Virus record (IMG/VR): IMGVR_UViG_3300050122_000130
Coordinates: 31,489 to 95,488 of that record
From: a virus
Length of the DNA: 64,000 nt
Strand: one strand, 5' to 3'
The notes below the pieces were generated by a model that was given only the letters and a program-made list of their open reading frames with translations, searched no databases and was not told where the DNA came from. Both the position numbers and the translations under genes were made by a program. Below, piece by piece: positions 38,561-46,501 of this stretch (positions within the stretch are counted from its first letter, which is position 1; every line of letters starts with the position of its first letter).

Positions 38561-39435
38561 TGCGGGGCTTCGGCAGCTTCAGCAGTCACGGCAAAGAGCA
38601 GCTTCAAACGATCCTGAACGCGCTGGCAGCCTATCAGGGGCGGCCGCTCGTCACCTATGAGGAATTGAATGTCCTCATGGACGACGAGAACGCGCTGCTC
38701 GAAACCAAGGTGATCGAGAGGCCTCAGCGGTACGGCAAGCCCGACCTGATTCCCGTGCACGCCCGCGGCATCCGATTACGTCGTTTCCAAAATGGGAACG
38801 GTCACCTGTTCTTCGAAAAGGATACCTTGACCGACATCAACAAGGCGCTGGCCGAGTTTTACGGCAGTGTGCTGCCGGATACCACGGAGGAGAAGCCGAC
38901 CAAGAAACAGGCCTCGACCGCGGTGTCGAAGGATCTGCAGTATTACGCGACGCCGGCGAAGGTCGTCGACCATGTTGTCGGCGAGCTCTACCAGATCAAG
39001 GGCAAAAAGGTTCTGGAGCCGAACTGCGGTTGCGGGCGATTTATGGACGCTTTGCGCAAGGCCGGTGCCAAACCCTACGGCATCGAGGTTGACGCGCTGC
39101 GCGCCGCCCAGACCCGCGCCAAGGGCCATACGGTCCTGACCGCGAACTTCCTCGAGACGGTGCCGACCGGCGACTTCGACGCGGTGGTGATGAACCCGCC
39201 GTTCTACGGCCAGCATTACGCGAAGCACGTTCTGCACGCCTTCAAGTTCTTGAAGCCGGGCGGCAAGCTGACGGCAATTCTGCCAGCGACCGCACGGTAC
39301 GACCACGGTCTTCTCGACGACCTTGGTGTCCGCTCCTCATATGACCGGCGATGGGAGGATCTGCCGGTCGGTTCGTTCAGCGAGAGCGGGACGAATATCA
39401 ACACCACCATCCTCACAATCTTCAAGGCTGAGTAA
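38479..39435 (+). CDS. DUF4942-type DNA methyltransferase (main part)
   Basis: The GTG at 38479 opens 318 residues, but in-frame coding upstream (GKYILDPRGNILRGLAEV) shows the true start lies in another frame. LDQAYKSHDKVKIG is the DUF4942 segment. Near residue 150 TAVSKDLQYYATPAKVV leads to the methyltransferase: VLEPNCGCGRFMDAL (motif I), VVMNPPFYGQHYAKH (NPPF, motif IV) and GGKLTAILPATARYD. It probably methylates adenine N6. A one-base error or programmed shift is needed for a full-length enzyme. Confidence 0.8.
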   Translation: MFCGLDQAYKSHDKVKIGVAGLPKRVVMRGFGSFSSHGKEQLQTILNALAAYQGRPLVTYEELNVLMDDENALLETKVIERPQRYGKPDLIPVHARGIRLRRFQNGNGHLFFEKDTLTDINKALAEFYGSVLPDTTEEKPTKKQASTAVSKDLQYYATPAKVVDHVVGELYQIKGKKVLEPNCGCGRFMDALRKAGAKPYGIEVDALRAAQTRAKGHTVLTANFLETVPTGDFDAVVMNPPFYGQHYAKHVLHAFKFLKPGGKLTAILPATARYDHGLLDDLGVRSSYDRRWEDLPVGSFSESGTNINTTILTIFKAE

Positions 39436-39918
39436 ATGTCAAAAACCAGATTTCAGCGCTTCATTGAGAAGGTCGCAATTGACCCGGCTACGAGGTGCTG
39501 GATCTGGATTGGACACGTCAACAAAGTTTCGGGCTATGGTCAGTTCTGGGACGGTGAAAAAGTTGTGGGCGCACACGTCTACTCTTTTGAGCATCACAAA
39601 GGGGCGTTGCCAGAGGGGATGGAGCCGGATCATAATTGCAAAACTAGAAAGTGTGTCTGTCCAGATCATTTAGACCCGGTCACGCGGCGTGAAAATCTGT
39701 TGCTTGGAGACACTATCGCAGCACGTAATGCCGGAAAAACACGCTGCGACCAGGGCCACGAATTTACCGAACAAAATACCTATGTCAGGGCCAACGGTTC
39801 TCGCGGATGTCGAGTTTGCCGTTCTGCCTCGAATAGGGAATGGGCCAACAACAATCGCGACCGCCGGCGAGAGTTGGATCGTGAAGCGTATCGGCGCAAA
39901 ACAGCTAGAGGAAGATAG
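39436..39918 (+). CDS. HNH homing endonuclease
   Basis: 160 aa. An HNH_3 core: TRCWIWIGHVNKVSGYGQFW, AHVYSFEHHKGALPEG, EPDHNCKTRKCVCPDHLDPVT and RRENLLLGDT. A C-terminal zinc unit (CDQGHEFTEQNTY...GCRVC) is typical of free-standing HNH homing genes. The ATG follows the methyltransferase stop directly. A mobile nuclease inserted next to the methyltransferase gene. Confidence 0.88.
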   Translation: MSKTRFQRFIEKVAIDPATRCWIWIGHVNKVSGYGQFWDGEKVVGAHVYSFEHHKGALPEGMEPDHNCKTRKCVCPDHLDPVTRRENLLLGDTIAARNAGKTRCDQGHEFTEQNTYVRANGSRGCRVCRSASNREWANNNRDRRRELDREAYRRKTARGR

Positions 39919-39920
39919 CA

Positions 39921-40295
39921 ATGCCAAAATCTGCAAAACCGAGAAGCGCTGGAAAGCAGGACGTTGAGATCGGGCGCCGCATTCGCTTGCGCCGCGTTGA
40001 ATTGGGGATGTCGCAAGCCGAGCTCGGTGACAAACTCGGCGTCAGCTTCCAACAAATCCAGAAGCGGGAAAAAGGCGTCAACCGGACCAGCGGCGCCCAA
40101 CTCCAACAAACAGCGACCGCGCTCGATGTGCCGGTCACGTTCTTCTACGACGGCGACGGCAAGACCCGCGAAGTCGAGAGCCTGCTGTTCATCGACAGCG
40201 GCTTCAGTCTGCGGCTGCTGCGCGCCTATTCGGCGATCAAGGATCAGTCCGTGCAGCGGCATTTTGTGTCGCTCATGGAATCCATGGCCGGCTAA
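39921..40295 (+). CDS. XRE-family helix-turn-helix regulator
   Basis: 124 aa. VEIGRRIRLRRVELGMSQAE, LGDKLGVSFQQIQKREKG and SGAQLQQTATALDVPVTFFY give a canonical XRE helix-turn-helix in the first 75 residues. The C-terminal part (FSLRLLRAYSAIKDQSVQRHF) is the short extension common in alphaproteobacterial regulators. GAGGAAG precedes the ATG. It could bind the 19-bp operators, but this is not shown. Confidence 0.85.
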   Translation: MPKSAKPRSAGKQDVEIGRRIRLRRVELGMSQAELGDKLGVSFQQIQKREKGVNRTSGAQLQQTATALDVPVTFFYDGDGKTREVESLLFIDSGFSLRLLRAYSAIKDQSVQRHFVSLMESMAG

Positions 40296-40310
40296 CCACG
40301 GAGAATCGCG

Positions 40311-40505
40311 ATGTCGGACAAGAAAGCTTCGGACCGCGGTGTGGTCGACTCGATCGCCCGGCTTCGCGAGATCCGCTACATGACGAAGGGACCGGGCGCC
40401 GCGCGCGCCCGTGCTCCCAAGAAGCCGACGATCGACAAGCTTCGCAGCGATGTTGCGAAGGTAGAAAAGAAAACCAAGAAGGCAAAGCAGGGGAAGCGAC
40501 GATGA
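40311..40505 (+). CDS. Small basic protein
   Basis: 64 aa. MSDKKASDRGVVDSIARLRE and a lysine-rich end (VEKKTKKAKQGKRR). GGAG precedes the ATG. Likely nucleic-acid binding by charge. Its stop overlaps the next start (ATGA). Confidence 0.6.
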   Translation: MSDKKASDRGVVDSIARLREIRYMTKGPGAARARAPKKPTIDKLRSDVAKVEKKTKKAKQGKRR

Positions 40506-40939
40506 TACTTTGGCAATTTCTGGCGCTCCTCGCCGTCCACTGGATTGCAGATTTCGTGCTGCAGACACACTGGCAGGCGTCGAACAAGAGCAAAGACAAC
40601 GCAGCACTTGCGGTTCACGTCATCAATTACACTGCGACCATCGGCATCGCTGTCCCCGGGATCTTTTTCCGGGTGGACTTGAGCGCGGCCATATTTGTTG
40701 CGGTCAACGGTGTGCTGCACTTCATCACTGACTGGTGCACGAGCCGCGTCTCGTCGCGGCTGTTCATGGGGCAGTTTCAGGTTCTCACCGTGTCCGGGCC
40801 AGGCATGGGTATATCTCCCGGCCCGCACCTGATTTCAAAGGACAACTTCAATCCTCACAACTTCTTCGTAGTCATCGGGCTGGACCAACTCATCCACCAG
40901 GCCACGCTGACCGTAACGATGTGGGCTTTCCTCACATGA
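40502..40939 (+). CDS. DUF3307-like membrane protein
   Basis: 145 aa. Several hydrophobic helices: MILWQFLALLAVHWIADFVL, VHVINYTATIGIAVPGIFF, LSAAIFVAVNGVLHFITDW and NFFVVIGLDQLIHQATLTV. HWIADFVLQ and GLDQLIHQ are characteristic of DUF3307. Inner-membrane location; role in phage biology unknown. Confidence 0.82.
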   Translation: MILWQFLALLAVHWIADFVLQTHWQASNKSKDNAALAVHVINYTATIGIAVPGIFFRVDLSAAIFVAVNGVLHFITDWCTSRVSSRLFMGQFQVLTVSGPGMGISPGPHLISKDNFNPHNFFVVIGLDQLIHQATLTVTMWAFLT

Positions 40940-41016
40940 AACCGGCTGTTGCACACGCCATCGCTTCCCTCGCGATCGGGCTGATCGCTCTCGTTGTCAT
41001 TGGATTTTTGCCGTGA
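40936..41016 (+). CDS. 26-aa membrane peptide
   Basis: ATG overlaps the DUF3307 stop (ATGA). The product KPAVAHAIASLAIGLIALVV is a single hydrophobic helix. Its stop overlaps the next GTG. Coupled gene arrangement supports expression. Confidence 0.5.
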   Translation: MKPAVAHAIASLAIGLIALVVIGFLP

Positions 41017-41165
41017 GCATCGACGAGCGAAACTTATTGCTGCTACTCGCGAAGATGATCCTGCAGACCGTCTCAAACAGCATCGACGAAACTGAATTAC
41101 GCGAAGCCATCCGAAAAATCGAACAATCTGAAGATCGAGAACGAGACAAGATATGGAAAAAATGA
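41013..41165 (+). CDS. Small charged protein
   Basis: 50 aa. GTG overlapping the previous TGA. SIDERNLLLLLAKMILQT is amphipathic, then a charged end (LREAIRKIEQSEDRERDKIW). Stop overlaps the next ATG (ATGA). Unknown function. Confidence 0.5.
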   Translation: MSIDERNLLLLLAKMILQTVSNSIDETELREAIRKIEQSEDRERDKIWKK

Positions 41166-41386
41166 TGAAGCGCACGCCAGAACAAATTCTCGATATCTCC
41201 GAGAAGGTCTACCGCCAGCGCCTCGAAGACGATTGTCGCGGCAACACCGAGCGCATGCTGCAAAAGGATCGCGAAAAAGACCCGGACGACAACGGCAAGA
41301 AGCTACGCAACCGCGCGAAATCTTATAACCGGTTGACGCGCGTCTACCTGCAGGTGCTCGGATTGGATGAGGATGACGGCGCGTGA
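41162..41386 (+). CDS. Small charged helical protein
   Basis: 74 aa from the ATG at 41162. KRTPEQILDISEKVYRQRLE, CRGNTERMLQKDREKDPD and YNRLTRVYLQVLGLDE. A charged helical protein without recognised family, just before the GIY-YIG gene. Confidence 0.6.
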   Translation: MMKRTPEQILDISEKVYRQRLEDDCRGNTERMLQKDREKDPDDNGKKLRNRAKSYNRLTRVYLQVLGLDEDDGA

Positions 41387-41559
41387 GATCTGGACAAAGT
41401 CCCAGGATCAGTATTAGGCTGCGAATTATTCGAGGCGATCAACTCGATAGAAAACGCGGCACCTATACCGAACTTCTTCGCGTCCGGTGTCGTGGCAACA
41501 TGACCCCTGATTCCGCGTTTCCGGGCTTGATCGGCCGGGCGCGAAGGAGACTTTCTGCT

Positions 41560-42228
41560 ATGGCTCCGCGTTCGAATACGCCAGTTTACATCTGCGGAAT
41601 CTACACGATCACAAATACCGTCAGTGGCCGTATCTACGTCGGTTCGGCAGCAAAAATTCACAAACGCTGGTTAGCTCACCGCAACCATCTGAAGCACGGC
41701 ACACATCATTCAAAATCGCTCCAACGATCGTGGATAAAGCATGGTCCGGATGCCTTCGTTTTTGAGGTAGTCGAGGTCGTTTCAAATTCACTTGATCTGA
41801 TTGTGCGAGAGCAGCACTGGCTGGACAAGTTGGGCTCTGCACATCCGAAGCGCGGCTTTAACATCCGACCGAACGCAGCAAACCAGTTGGGTACAAAGCG
41901 CTCCGCAGAAAGCAGGAAGCGCATGAGCGAATCTGCCAGACGTCGAGATCCTGAGACGCATAAAAATCGGAGAAAATCTGAAACTCCCCCTTGGAACAAG
42001 GGAATGAAAATGTCGCCAGAGTTTTGCCAACTAATAGGCGATATCCAGCGCGGACAGAAACGAAAACCTCGATCTCCAGAAACTCGCGCAAGAATAGGAG
42101 ACGCTAATCGAGGCAATAAATCCCATCTCAAGGGGAAGCCACGTGATCCAGAAATTATTCGAAAAACAGTTCAAACGAAAAGGATGAAACGACGTGTCAG
42201 GACAGGACAAGGCGAACTTGAACTATAG
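41560..42228 (+). CDS. GIY-YIG homing endonuclease with NUMOD3-type repeats
   Basis: 222 aa from the ATG at 41560, with AAGGAG about 11 nt upstream; a GTG at 41383 extends it by 59 codons of weak character. CGIYTITNTVSGRIYVGSAAK contains the GIY...YVG core and IHKRWLAHRNHLK the conserved arginine helix; LIVREQHWLDKL carries the Glu. Basic repeats (RSAESRKRMSES, MSPEFCQLIGDIQRG, RSPETRARIGDANRG) are NUMOD3-type. The last 35 nt overlap the start of the SMC-like ATPase gene, like the other GIY-YIG gene at 7882. Confidence 0.86.
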   Translation: MAPRSNTPVYICGIYTITNTVSGRIYVGSAAKIHKRWLAHRNHLKHGTHHSKSLQRSWIKHGPDAFVFEVVEVVSNSLDLIVREQHWLDKLGSAHPKRGFNIRPNAANQLGTKRSAESRKRMSESARRRDPETHKNRRKSETPPWNKGMKMSPEFCQLIGDIQRGQKRKPRSPETRARIGDANRGNKSHLKGKPRDPEIIRKTVQTKRMKRRVRTGQGELEL

Positions 42229-43465
42229 GCTGGTGGAACTGAGATGTTCCAACTTCAAAGCCTTAAAGGCCGTCGCGATCCGGACGGACCAAACAGTGGT
42301 TCAGGTCGCGGGACGCAACGCCCAAGGCAAGAGCAGCCTGCTTGATGCCATCGCCGCTGCGATCGGCGGCAAGGATGCCTTTCCGAAAGAGCCGATCCGG
42401 AAGGGCCAAGACCGGGCCGAGATTTTTCTCGACTTCGGCGGACTGAAGCTGACCCGTAAAATCTGGACCAAGGAAGGCGGTGGCGTCAACCACAGCGTCG
42501 TCCTCGAATACGCCGATGGAAAGCGCCCTAAGTCTCCGCAGGACGTTCTGGACACACTGCGCGGCTCACCGATCGCGGACGATCCGATTGCCTTCTCTCG
42601 GCTGAAGCCGAAAGAACGATACGATCTGCTCAAGCAACTGGTGCCGGACTTCGACTTCGAGGACCAGGCCATGCGTCGGCAGGAGATGTTCGAAGATCGC
42701 ACGATCGTCGGGCGCGACCGCGACCGGGTCCGGGGAGCGGTCGACTCGATCGTAGTTCCTCCGGACGCGCCGCCGGCGCCGGTCGATGTCACCGAACTGG
42801 CTGGCCAGCTGCGCGCCGCCGGCGACCACAACGCCACGGTGGACAAGCGGGCAGAGGGGCGGGCCCAGGCTGCTGAGCAGATCGAGACCTTGCGGGACGA
42901 GGCGGATCGACTGATGGCCCAGGGCAGAGCCAAGAACGCCGAGGCTCTGGCGCTGGAACTGAAACTGAAGGGCGCCGAGGAACTTCCGGCCAAAATCGAC
43001 ACCGTGGCGATCGAGGCAGCCATCGCCAACGCTGAGACGGCCAATGCCGGGGCTAGGAAGCGCGCTGAGCGACTTTCCAAGGAAGCCGAGGCCAAGGCCC
43101 TCGAAACCAAGTATGACGGCCTGACGGCCGCCATAAAGGCGCTGGACGAGGCCAAGACCACGGCGATCGAGCAGGCCAAGCTGCCGGTTCCGGAACTTTC
43201 GTTTGGAATCGACGACATTCTTCTCGATAACCTGCCATTCGACCAGGCATCGACCGCGCGCAAGATCCGGGTCTCCACGGCTCTCCTGATGGCGCTGAAG
43301 CCGGAACTGCGAGTGCTGCTGGTGCGGGAAGGCTCCCTGCTGGACGACGAGGCGCGGGCCGCGCTCGAGGCGGACGCCCAGGCGCACGATTTCGTGGTGC
43401 TCATGGAGACCGTCGGCGCCGGCGACGGATCTGGTATCGTGATCGAAGATGGGCAGGTGGTGTGA
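42194..43465 (+). CDS. SMC/RecF-like ATP-binding protein
   Basis: 423 aa, GTG start. RLVELRCSNFKALKAVAIRT and VQVAGRNAQGKSSLLDAIAAAI give the N-terminal Walker A of the SMC/RecN/RecF type. A long central coiled coil (ETLRDEADRLMAQGRA...) separates a C-terminal region (FDQASTARKIRVSTALLMAL, LRVLLVREGSLLDDEARAAL) where signature and Walker B would be; VREGSLLDDEA is an atypical Walker B. Likely DNA repair or ends-processing ATPase of the phage; no paired nuclease (SbcD-like) is seen. Confidence 0.8.
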   Translation: MSGQDKANLNYRLVELRCSNFKALKAVAIRTDQTVVQVAGRNAQGKSSLLDAIAAAIGGKDAFPKEPIRKGQDRAEIFLDFGGLKLTRKIWTKEGGGVNHSVVLEYADGKRPKSPQDVLDTLRGSPIADDPIAFSRLKPKERYDLLKQLVPDFDFEDQAMRRQEMFEDRTIVGRDRDRVRGAVDSIVVPPDAPPAPVDVTELAGQLRAAGDHNATVDKRAEGRAQAAEQIETLRDEADRLMAQGRAKNAEALALELKLKGAEELPAKIDTVAIEAAIANAETANAGARKRAERLSKEAEAKALETKYDGLTAAIKALDEAKTTAIEQAKLPVPELSFGIDDILLDNLPFDQASTARKIRVSTALLMALKPELRVLLVREGSLLDDEARAALEADAQAHDFVVLMETVGAGDGSGIVIEDGQVV

Positions 43466-43920
43466 TGCGAAAAAGCTTCAGCAAGGTCGGACAGACCTCG
43501 CTCGGCACGGGCGTACTGACTTGGACGCCATACGAGCGGCAATCGGACCGGTACGGCTCGGTCTATCTCATCAAGGAAGGCGGCCATTCGCTCGCAGACG
43601 GCCCATGGCCATCGCTGATCGACGAGGCTACCGCGCTCGCCTTTGACGGGCTCAACGGCGAACTAATTGCCGTTGTAAAAATTGCGAGGGAAAGCACTCA
43701 CATCGGTGATCTGTTCCACGGCGTTTCTCCGCGAAAACCGGAAGTCGGTCAGATCATCGTGCTCGGCAAAGGAATGCTTTTCCGCGCGCCGGCGCCACAG
43801 GGCGGGATTGGAGTCGGGTTGTATCCTGCCGATCGGCGCGCGACACAGTGGCTCGATATGCGCGCGCTCTATGACGCGCACGAACAGACCGTCGATCTTA
43901 GCTTCGTGCCAGGAGGTTAG
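43465..43920 (+). CDS. Phage protein of unknown function
   Basis: 151 aa. ATG overlaps the ATPase stop (TGATG). FSKVGQTSLGTGVLTWTPYE, FDGLNGELIAVVKIARES, VGQIIVLGKGMLFRAPAPQ and YDAHEQTVDLSFVPGG look beta-rich. No family recognised. Confidence 0.6.
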   Translation: MRKSFSKVGQTSLGTGVLTWTPYERQSDRYGSVYLIKEGGHSLADGPWPSLIDEATALAFDGLNGELIAVVKIARESTHIGDLFHGVSPRKPEVGQIIVLGKGMLFRAPAPQGGIGVGLYPADRRATQWLDMRALYDAHEQTVDLSFVPGG

Positions 43921-43922
43921 TG

Positions 43923-44309
43923 ATGTCCGTCTGGAAACCGATCGAGAGCGTTCCGAGGGGAAAGCTTGTTCTTGTCCGCAAGCGTCAGCCGGGTTTGACT
44001 CATACGATTTCTGGGGGCGAGCCGTCATCTGACGGCTGGTATTACAACACTGCACATTGGCACACAGCTTCGAATGAAAATATTCATCGATGGGCCGACG
44101 AGTGGACTGAAATTCCGGGCGACGAAGATCTGAAGCAACGCATCAAGAATGCCGTCGAGGTGATCGGCGCCTTCGGCGGCCATGATGGCGCGCATCACAA
44201 GCAATGGGTGCTGGACCAGGTTGTCCGCGCTCTTCTGTCGGAGGCCGAGTACGAGACGTGGACCAACCGGATCGACGGCGGAGAATGGGACAAAGGAATC
44301 GCTCCGTGA
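43923..44309 (+). CDS. DUF551-like small protein
   Basis: 128 aa from the ATG at 43923. The N-terminus SVWKPIESVPRGKLVLVRKR and WHTASNENIHRWADEWTEIP resemble DUF551, a family of small phage proteins with a W-x-P-I-x-x-x-P start. The second half is helical and acidic. Function unknown. Confidence 0.6.
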   Translation: MSVWKPIESVPRGKLVLVRKRQPGLTHTISGGEPSSDGWYYNTAHWHTASNENIHRWADEWTEIPGDEDLKQRIKNAVEVIGAFGGHDGAHHKQWVLDQVVRALLSEAEYETWTNRIDGGEWDKGIAP

Positions 44310-44509
44310 CACTTACGGCTGACGAAGCCGCGATCATCAAGGAAGCGATCGACCATCTTCGGCGGCTGGCTATCGTCGAGATACATACGCCAGGAATTCA
44401 GGCCGTTGTGGTGTGCGGACATCGCTGTAAGGTTTGCTCGAGCAAGTGGCATGTGACCGAAACCGAGAGGCACGAGGTATCGTGCATATTGAAAGGAAGC
44501 GAACTGTGA
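44306..44509 (+). CDS. Small zinc-motif protein
   Basis: 67 aa from a GTG overlapping the previous stop (GTGA). ADEAAIIKEAIDHLRRLAIV and VVVCGHRCKVCSSKWHVTE give three clustered cysteines and a histidine, likely a zinc-binding unit. Stop overlaps the next GTG. Confidence 0.6.
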   Translation: MTLTADEAAIIKEAIDHLRRLAIVEIHTPGIQAVVVCGHRCKVCSSKWHVTETERHEVSCILKGSEL

Positions 44510-44754
44510 ACGCGACAAAAGACAATCCCTTTATCCTGCTCGATTCGGACGAGCCGCATCTCGCCAAGCTTGATCCGAAGTTCGTCGAGCCGCTGCGCTT
44601 GGCGCATGCGGGGAATGGTTACTATTGGATATCCGGTCAACTCAGCGTGCCGCTCGGCACGGTCAAGAGCCGTATCAACCGCGCGCGGGAGCGCATCATC
44701 AAAATGCGCGAAGCGGAAGCCATTATGAGACCAGCATGGAAAGAGAAAGCGTGA
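44506..44754 (+). CDS. Sigma-factor region 4-like mini-protein
   Basis: 82 aa from a GTG that overlaps the previous stop (GTGA). The second half contains SVPLGTVKSRINRARERI, the DNA-recognition helix pattern of region 4.2 in ECF sigma factors (GTVKSRxxRAR). No region 2 is present. A free region 4 can bind -35 DNA or RNA polymerase, so the protein could redirect transcription. The function is inferred from this motif alone. Stop overlaps the next ATG (TGATG). Confidence 0.6.
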   Translation: MNATKDNPFILLDSDEPHLAKLDPKFVEPLRLAHAGNGYYWISGQLSVPLGTVKSRINRARERIIKMREAEAIMRPAWKEKA

Positions 44755-45002
44755 TGGAGTTTGAAGCACTGGAATACATTGAAAAAGCTGTCGATGCAGC
44801 GTGCGATACTGGAGCTCAGACAGCTAGCGCTGTTGCCTTGGTGTCGATCGCGATCTCGCTCAAGCGGATTGCCGATCAGGTTGCAGGCGTGCCTTACAAC
44901 TACGCACCAGGCGCTGACAATGTCGGCCATAGAATGGGATTGGTCGACGGCATCATGCACGCGATCGAGCAGGGCTTGCTCGCTGCCAGTCAGAGAGGTT
45001 GA
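44754..45002 (+). CDS. Phage protein of unknown function
   Basis: 82 aa. MEFEALEYIEKAVDAACDTG, VALVSIAISLKRIADQVAG, then GLVDGIMHAIEQGLLAASQR. A helical protein. The 109 nt after its stop hold no clear gene before 45112. Confidence 0.6.
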   Translation: MEFEALEYIEKAVDAACDTGAQTASAVALVSIAISLKRIADQVAGVPYNYAPGADNVGHRMGLVDGIMHAIEQGLLAASQRG

Positions 45003-45111
45003 CGGTGGACAAAGCGACGCCTCGACGCAGCTGCCGCGCTCGAACAAAACGGCATGGTGCACTTATTTGACGCTGTCGAAGAATGATTTTAGGATTGACG
45101 GAGCTAATCTG

Positions 45112-45591
45112 ATGCGATCTGCACCAATCTATCTTATTGAAAAAAACGTTGATGTCTTTCGCGCGCTAATTCGAGCGTTGGAACGTGTTGGTGGTCCTGC
45201 ACCAAAAAATCTTAATTTGCCGGCAGACGTTTCAAACGTAATCACCTGGAGTCAGCTTGGAATAGAATACAGAAGGATGGAGCCGATCGAACAAGGCGAA
45301 AGCATTTCCATCTATCGTAATAGAATGAAAGCGCGTCTTCGACGAGCATTCGATATGCTGGTAATGCACGATATTGTTCGTGTGGCTGAAATGCCGGACT
45401 ACATGTCTTCGATATATGACAAGCCGATAGGGCATGACGCTGAGATCGAGAAACCCAGGATGATTTATTTCATCTGGCCTACAGGTCGCCCTGTCTACGG
45501 ACGTGGGCTTTTATGGCCGAACACGCCCACTACACGTTTACGATTGTCAGAATTGAAAAGTGTTGGTGATGCATATCCTGTGCGCAACTAA
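45112..45591 (+). CDS. Free-standing copy of the primase-helicase C-terminal domain
   Basis: 159 aa from the ATG at 45112 (GGAG upstream). KNVDVFRALIRALERVGG, DVSNVITWSQLGIEYRRMEP, YRNRMKARLRRAFDML, IVRVAEMPDYMS and KPRMIYFIWPTGRPVYGRGL align throughout with residues about 683-808 of the primase-helicase at 30104 (NNVDVFRALLKALDMNG to WPTGRRVYGKGLQW). Clear homology, no ATPase or TOPRIM. It may bind a helicase partner or single-stranded DNA, or interfere with a host or rival helicase. Rather AT-rich compared with neighbours, suggesting separate origin. Confidence 0.8.
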   Translation: MRSAPIYLIEKNVDVFRALIRALERVGGPAPKNLNLPADVSNVITWSQLGIEYRRMEPIEQGESISIYRNRMKARLRRAFDMLVMHDIVRVAEMPDYMSSIYDKPIGHDAEIEKPRMIYFIWPTGRPVYGRGLLWPNTPTTRLRLSELKSVGDAYPVRN

Positions 45592-45652
45592 ACCGCGGAC
45601 TGGACGCAACGCAGAGACTCAGGTCTATGCGGCGGCTTCTCAGGAGGTTGCT

Positions 45653-45853
45653 ATGTCCCGACCGGACGCTGACGAGATCGCGATCGCACTCGCCGACGCG
45701 CTGCCAAGAAACGCCGAGAGGCGAACCGAGATCGTGGCCGTCGGCATGCTGGCGACCGCGCTGATCTCCGGCACTCGCCAGGAAGAACGATCTGAACTGA
45801 TCGAGGACTTTTGCGCGATCCTGCGCAAGAGCGTAGCAGCGGAGATGAACTGA
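45653..45853 (+). CDS. Small helical protein
   Basis: 66 aa from an ATG with AGGAGG upstream. SRPDADEIAIALADALPRN, TEIVAVGMLATALISGT, ERSELIEDFCAILRKSV. A compact helical protein; unknown function. Coupled to the next gene (TGATG). Confidence 0.6.
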   Translation: MSRPDADEIAIALADALPRNAERRTEIVAVGMLATALISGTRQEERSELIEDFCAILRKSVAAEMN

Positions 45854-46038
45854 TGGCCGATCAACACGGAGAAATTCGCAGAGCGCACCTTGCGTCTCAA
45901 ATTTGCGGCGTTGTTGCAGTGGCATCGGCGGTCGCACTGGTGATCTTGCTTGCCCTGTATGTCGACCCGCGTGGCTGTAAGTCCTCAGAGCAAGTTATGA
46001 TCGCTAACTCGATCTTGTTGGCGGGATGTCCGCGATGA
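45853..46038 (+). CDS. Small membrane protein
   Basis: 61 aa. A hydrophobic helix (ICGVVAVASAVALVILLALYV) follows a short soluble start, then DPRGCKSSEQVMIANSILLAGC. Stop overlaps the next start (ATGA). One-helix inner-membrane protein. Confidence 0.6.
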   Translation: MADQHGEIRRAHLASQICGVVAVASAVALVILLALYVDPRGCKSSEQVMIANSILLAGCPR

Positions 46039-46271
46039 GCACGCTGACCGACGCGCAAAAATTGGACATGGCGAACAAAGCTGCCGCGGTGATGTTCACC
46101 AGCGTCTCCGGCGTTCCGAACGAGATCCAGCTTGAGGCTTCGATCATCCTCCTGCGGACGCTGTTCGTATCGCATGTTCGGCCGACGCATCGCCTCAGCC
46201 TATTCGGCTCCGTTGTGCAGCGGCTACGCAAGGAATTAAAAGAAAATCTTCAAACCGGAGTAAAGCCGTGA
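46035..46271 (+). CDS. Small helical protein
   Basis: 78 aa from the ATG at 46035. STLTDAQKLDMANKAAAVMF, SGVPNEIQLEASIILLRTL, LSLFGSVVQRLRKELKE. Helical, no recognised family. Coupled to the regulator downstream by a GTGA overlap. Confidence 0.6.
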   Translation: MSTLTDAQKLDMANKAAAVMFTSVSGVPNEIQLEASIILLRTLFVSHVRPTHRLSLFGSVVQRLRKELKENLQTGVKP

Positions 46272-46501
46272 GCAAAGCCAACCTGGAAAATATGGATCGC
46301 GCAATCGGCGCGCTGGTGCGCGCGCGGCGCTACAAGGTCGAGATGGGCCAACCTGAGCTCGCCAAGGCTCTCGATGTCACTCCGATGATGATCCAGAAAT
46401 ACGAGACCGGCGCCAGTTCGCTCAAGGCTAAAACTCTGGTCGCTATCGCGCGCGCATTGAAGTGCAGCACCATGGATTTATTTCCGAAGGGATGCAGGTG
46501 A
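46268..46501 (+). CDS. Cro/CI-type XRE regulator
   Basis: 77 aa, GTG start. NMDRAIGALVRARRYKVEMG, QPELAKALDVTPMMIQKYET and LVAIARALKCSTMDLF make one complete XRE helix-turn-helix with no extra domain, like Cro. Second regulator of the window after 39921. It is a candidate for binding the ACTAWAC-N5-GTWTAGT sites. Confidence 0.83.
   Translation: MSKANLENMDRAIGALVRARRYKVEMGQPELAKALDVTPMMIQKYETGASSLKAKTLVAIARALKCSTMDLFPKGCR

Noticed and set aside
41383-41559. GTG-started N-terminal extension of the GIY-YIG gene
   Set aside because: The 59 extra residues show no domain, and a better ribosome-binding site precedes the ATG at 41560.
45587-45593. ACTAAAC half-site near 45.6 kb
   Set aside because: No matching right arm at the 5-bp spacing, so not counted as an operator copy; the same holds for GTTTAGT at 12315.
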